From an uncultured Verrucomicrobiales bacterium (GTDB lineage: Bacteria; Verrucomicrobiota; Verrucomicrobiia; Verrucomicrobiales; DEV007), in assembly GCA_937893785.1 (NCBI GenBank), contig CALCSP010000193.1:1-6681 (forward strand): a stretch of 6,681 nucleotides of DNA. The letters are read 5' to 3'. Within the stretch, counting starts at the first letter, position 1, and each line of letters begins with the position of its first letter. The notes beneath the pieces were generated by a model that searched no databases, was not told where the DNA came from, and saw nothing but the letters and a program-made list of their open reading frames with translations. Of the stretch, positions 6,510 to 6,681 are shown in pieces. The translations under genes were made by a program, and so were the position numbers.

Positions 6510-6568
6510 TTCTGGGAATGAAGAACTGAATTCACTTGTCGCAATATCTTTCTAGTCAGAAATTCCAT
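6506..6568 (-). CDS. Possible 20-codon leader ORF translationally coupled to the aminotransferase
   Basis: An ATG at 6568-6566 opens a 20-residue frame (MEFLTRKILRQVNSVLHSQK). It is preceded by AGGAG (6583-6579) with 10-base spacing, and its TGA (6508-6506) overlaps the aminotransferase ATG as ATGA. The downstream gene has no ribosome site of its own, so stop-start coupling would explain how it is translated. The peptide has no run of one amino acid that would mark a classic attenuator. So short a frame can arise by chance; the AGGAG plus the exact overlap are what make it worth listing. Confidence 0.35.
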   Translation of the reverse strand: MEFLTRKILRQVNSVLHSQK

Positions 6569-6681
6569 ATAATTTGGTCTCCTGTTTCCTTGAGAGATTG
6601 GGTGATCTCAATTTTTCTCATTGGCTCGACTTCATTAGTTATTTCCTGTCTTAAAAAAAAGACTCAAAATTCGGAAAATTA
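6510..6681. other. Aminotransferase upstream region reaching the window edge
   Basis: Apart from the leader ORF and the inverted repeat listed separately, this 172-bp stretch holds no recognisable gene. It is AT-rich toward the edge, with eight A in a row (6653-6660) bracketed by GTCTT and AAGAC, and a close direct repeat of AAAATT (6666-6671 and 6675-6680). No convincing -35/-10 pair for the minus strand was found; a promoter may lie in the A-tract area. Confidence 0.4.
6590..6611. repeat. Perfect 6-bp inverted repeat in the aminotransferase leader
   Basis: TTGAGA (6590-6595) and TCTCAA (6606-6611) flank a 10-base centre; an alternative inner register pairs GAGAT (6594-6598) with ATCTC (6605-6609). 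It lies directly upstream of the AGGAG of the leader ORF on the minus strand. On the plus strand TTTTT follows at 6612-6616, so it would resemble a terminator in that direction, but no plus-strand gene ends here. More likely it is a regulator site or leader hairpin. Confidence 0.35.

Noticed and set aside
6574..6639. 21-residue frame MRKIEITQSLKETGDQIIWNF on the minus strand upstream of the aminotransferase
   Set aside because: No ribosome site precedes its ATG, a stop lies shortly upstream in frame, and it overlaps the inverted repeat and the AGGAG of the better supported leader ORF.
6648..6665. GTCTT-A-tract-AAGAC as a terminator of an off-window minus-strand gene
   Set aside because: Pairing is only five bases around a homopolymer, with no GC-rich stem before the T-run. 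It is better read as simple AT-rich promoter-type DNA.

Overview
The window is chromosomal DNA of roughly balanced base composition from a Gram-negative-type bacterium, and it looks like ordinary core and metabolic genome rather than a mobile or defence island. A member of the Verrucomicrobiota or a related PVC group is my tentative reading. It rests on remembered resemblance: the isoleucyl-tRNA synthetase has HMGT/KVSKS signatures, a short membrane-anchored coiled-coil protein ends in a Gly-rich beta domain, and the class V aminotransferase carries a CCCGAFSDKW segment. No rRNA, tRNA, CRISPR array, transposase or phage gene was seen.

Layout. Positions 1-729 (minus) hold the N-terminal 243 residues of a zinc- and NAD-dependent medium-chain alcohol/polyol dehydrogenase that runs off the left edge. 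It is divergent, across a 50-bp gap with an imperfect dyad, from an aldo/keto reductase of the YghZ (L-glyceraldehyde 3-phosphate reductase) type at 780-1805 (plus). The pair suggests a small sugar or aldehyde redox unit. The reductase converges on ileS (1828-4578, minus), a complete isoleucyl-tRNA synthetase with editing domain and C-terminal zinc cluster.

A 172-bp divergent intergenic region separates ileS from a 212-residue single-pass membrane coiled-coil protein of unknown function (4751-5389, plus). It has a good sigma70-like promoter candidate and a perfect 6-bp inverted repeat facing the coiled-coil gene. That gene converges on a PLP-dependent class V aminotransferase of the alanine/serine-glyoxylate type (5430-6509, minus), with a hairpin plus T-run between the two stop codons. 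The last 172 bp (6510-6681) is the aminotransferase leader. It contains a second perfect inverted repeat and a possible 20-codon leader ORF with its own AGGAG site, whose stop overlaps the aminotransferase start as ATGA.

Gene order alternates strand (minus, plus, minus, plus, minus), so each gene is probably its own transcription unit. I found no convincing new multi-gene system. The most testable oddities are the small overlapping upstream ORFs, the inverted repeats in the gene leaders, the lysine-rich insert next to the IleRS KMSKS-type loop, and the triple-cysteine segment of the aminotransferase.
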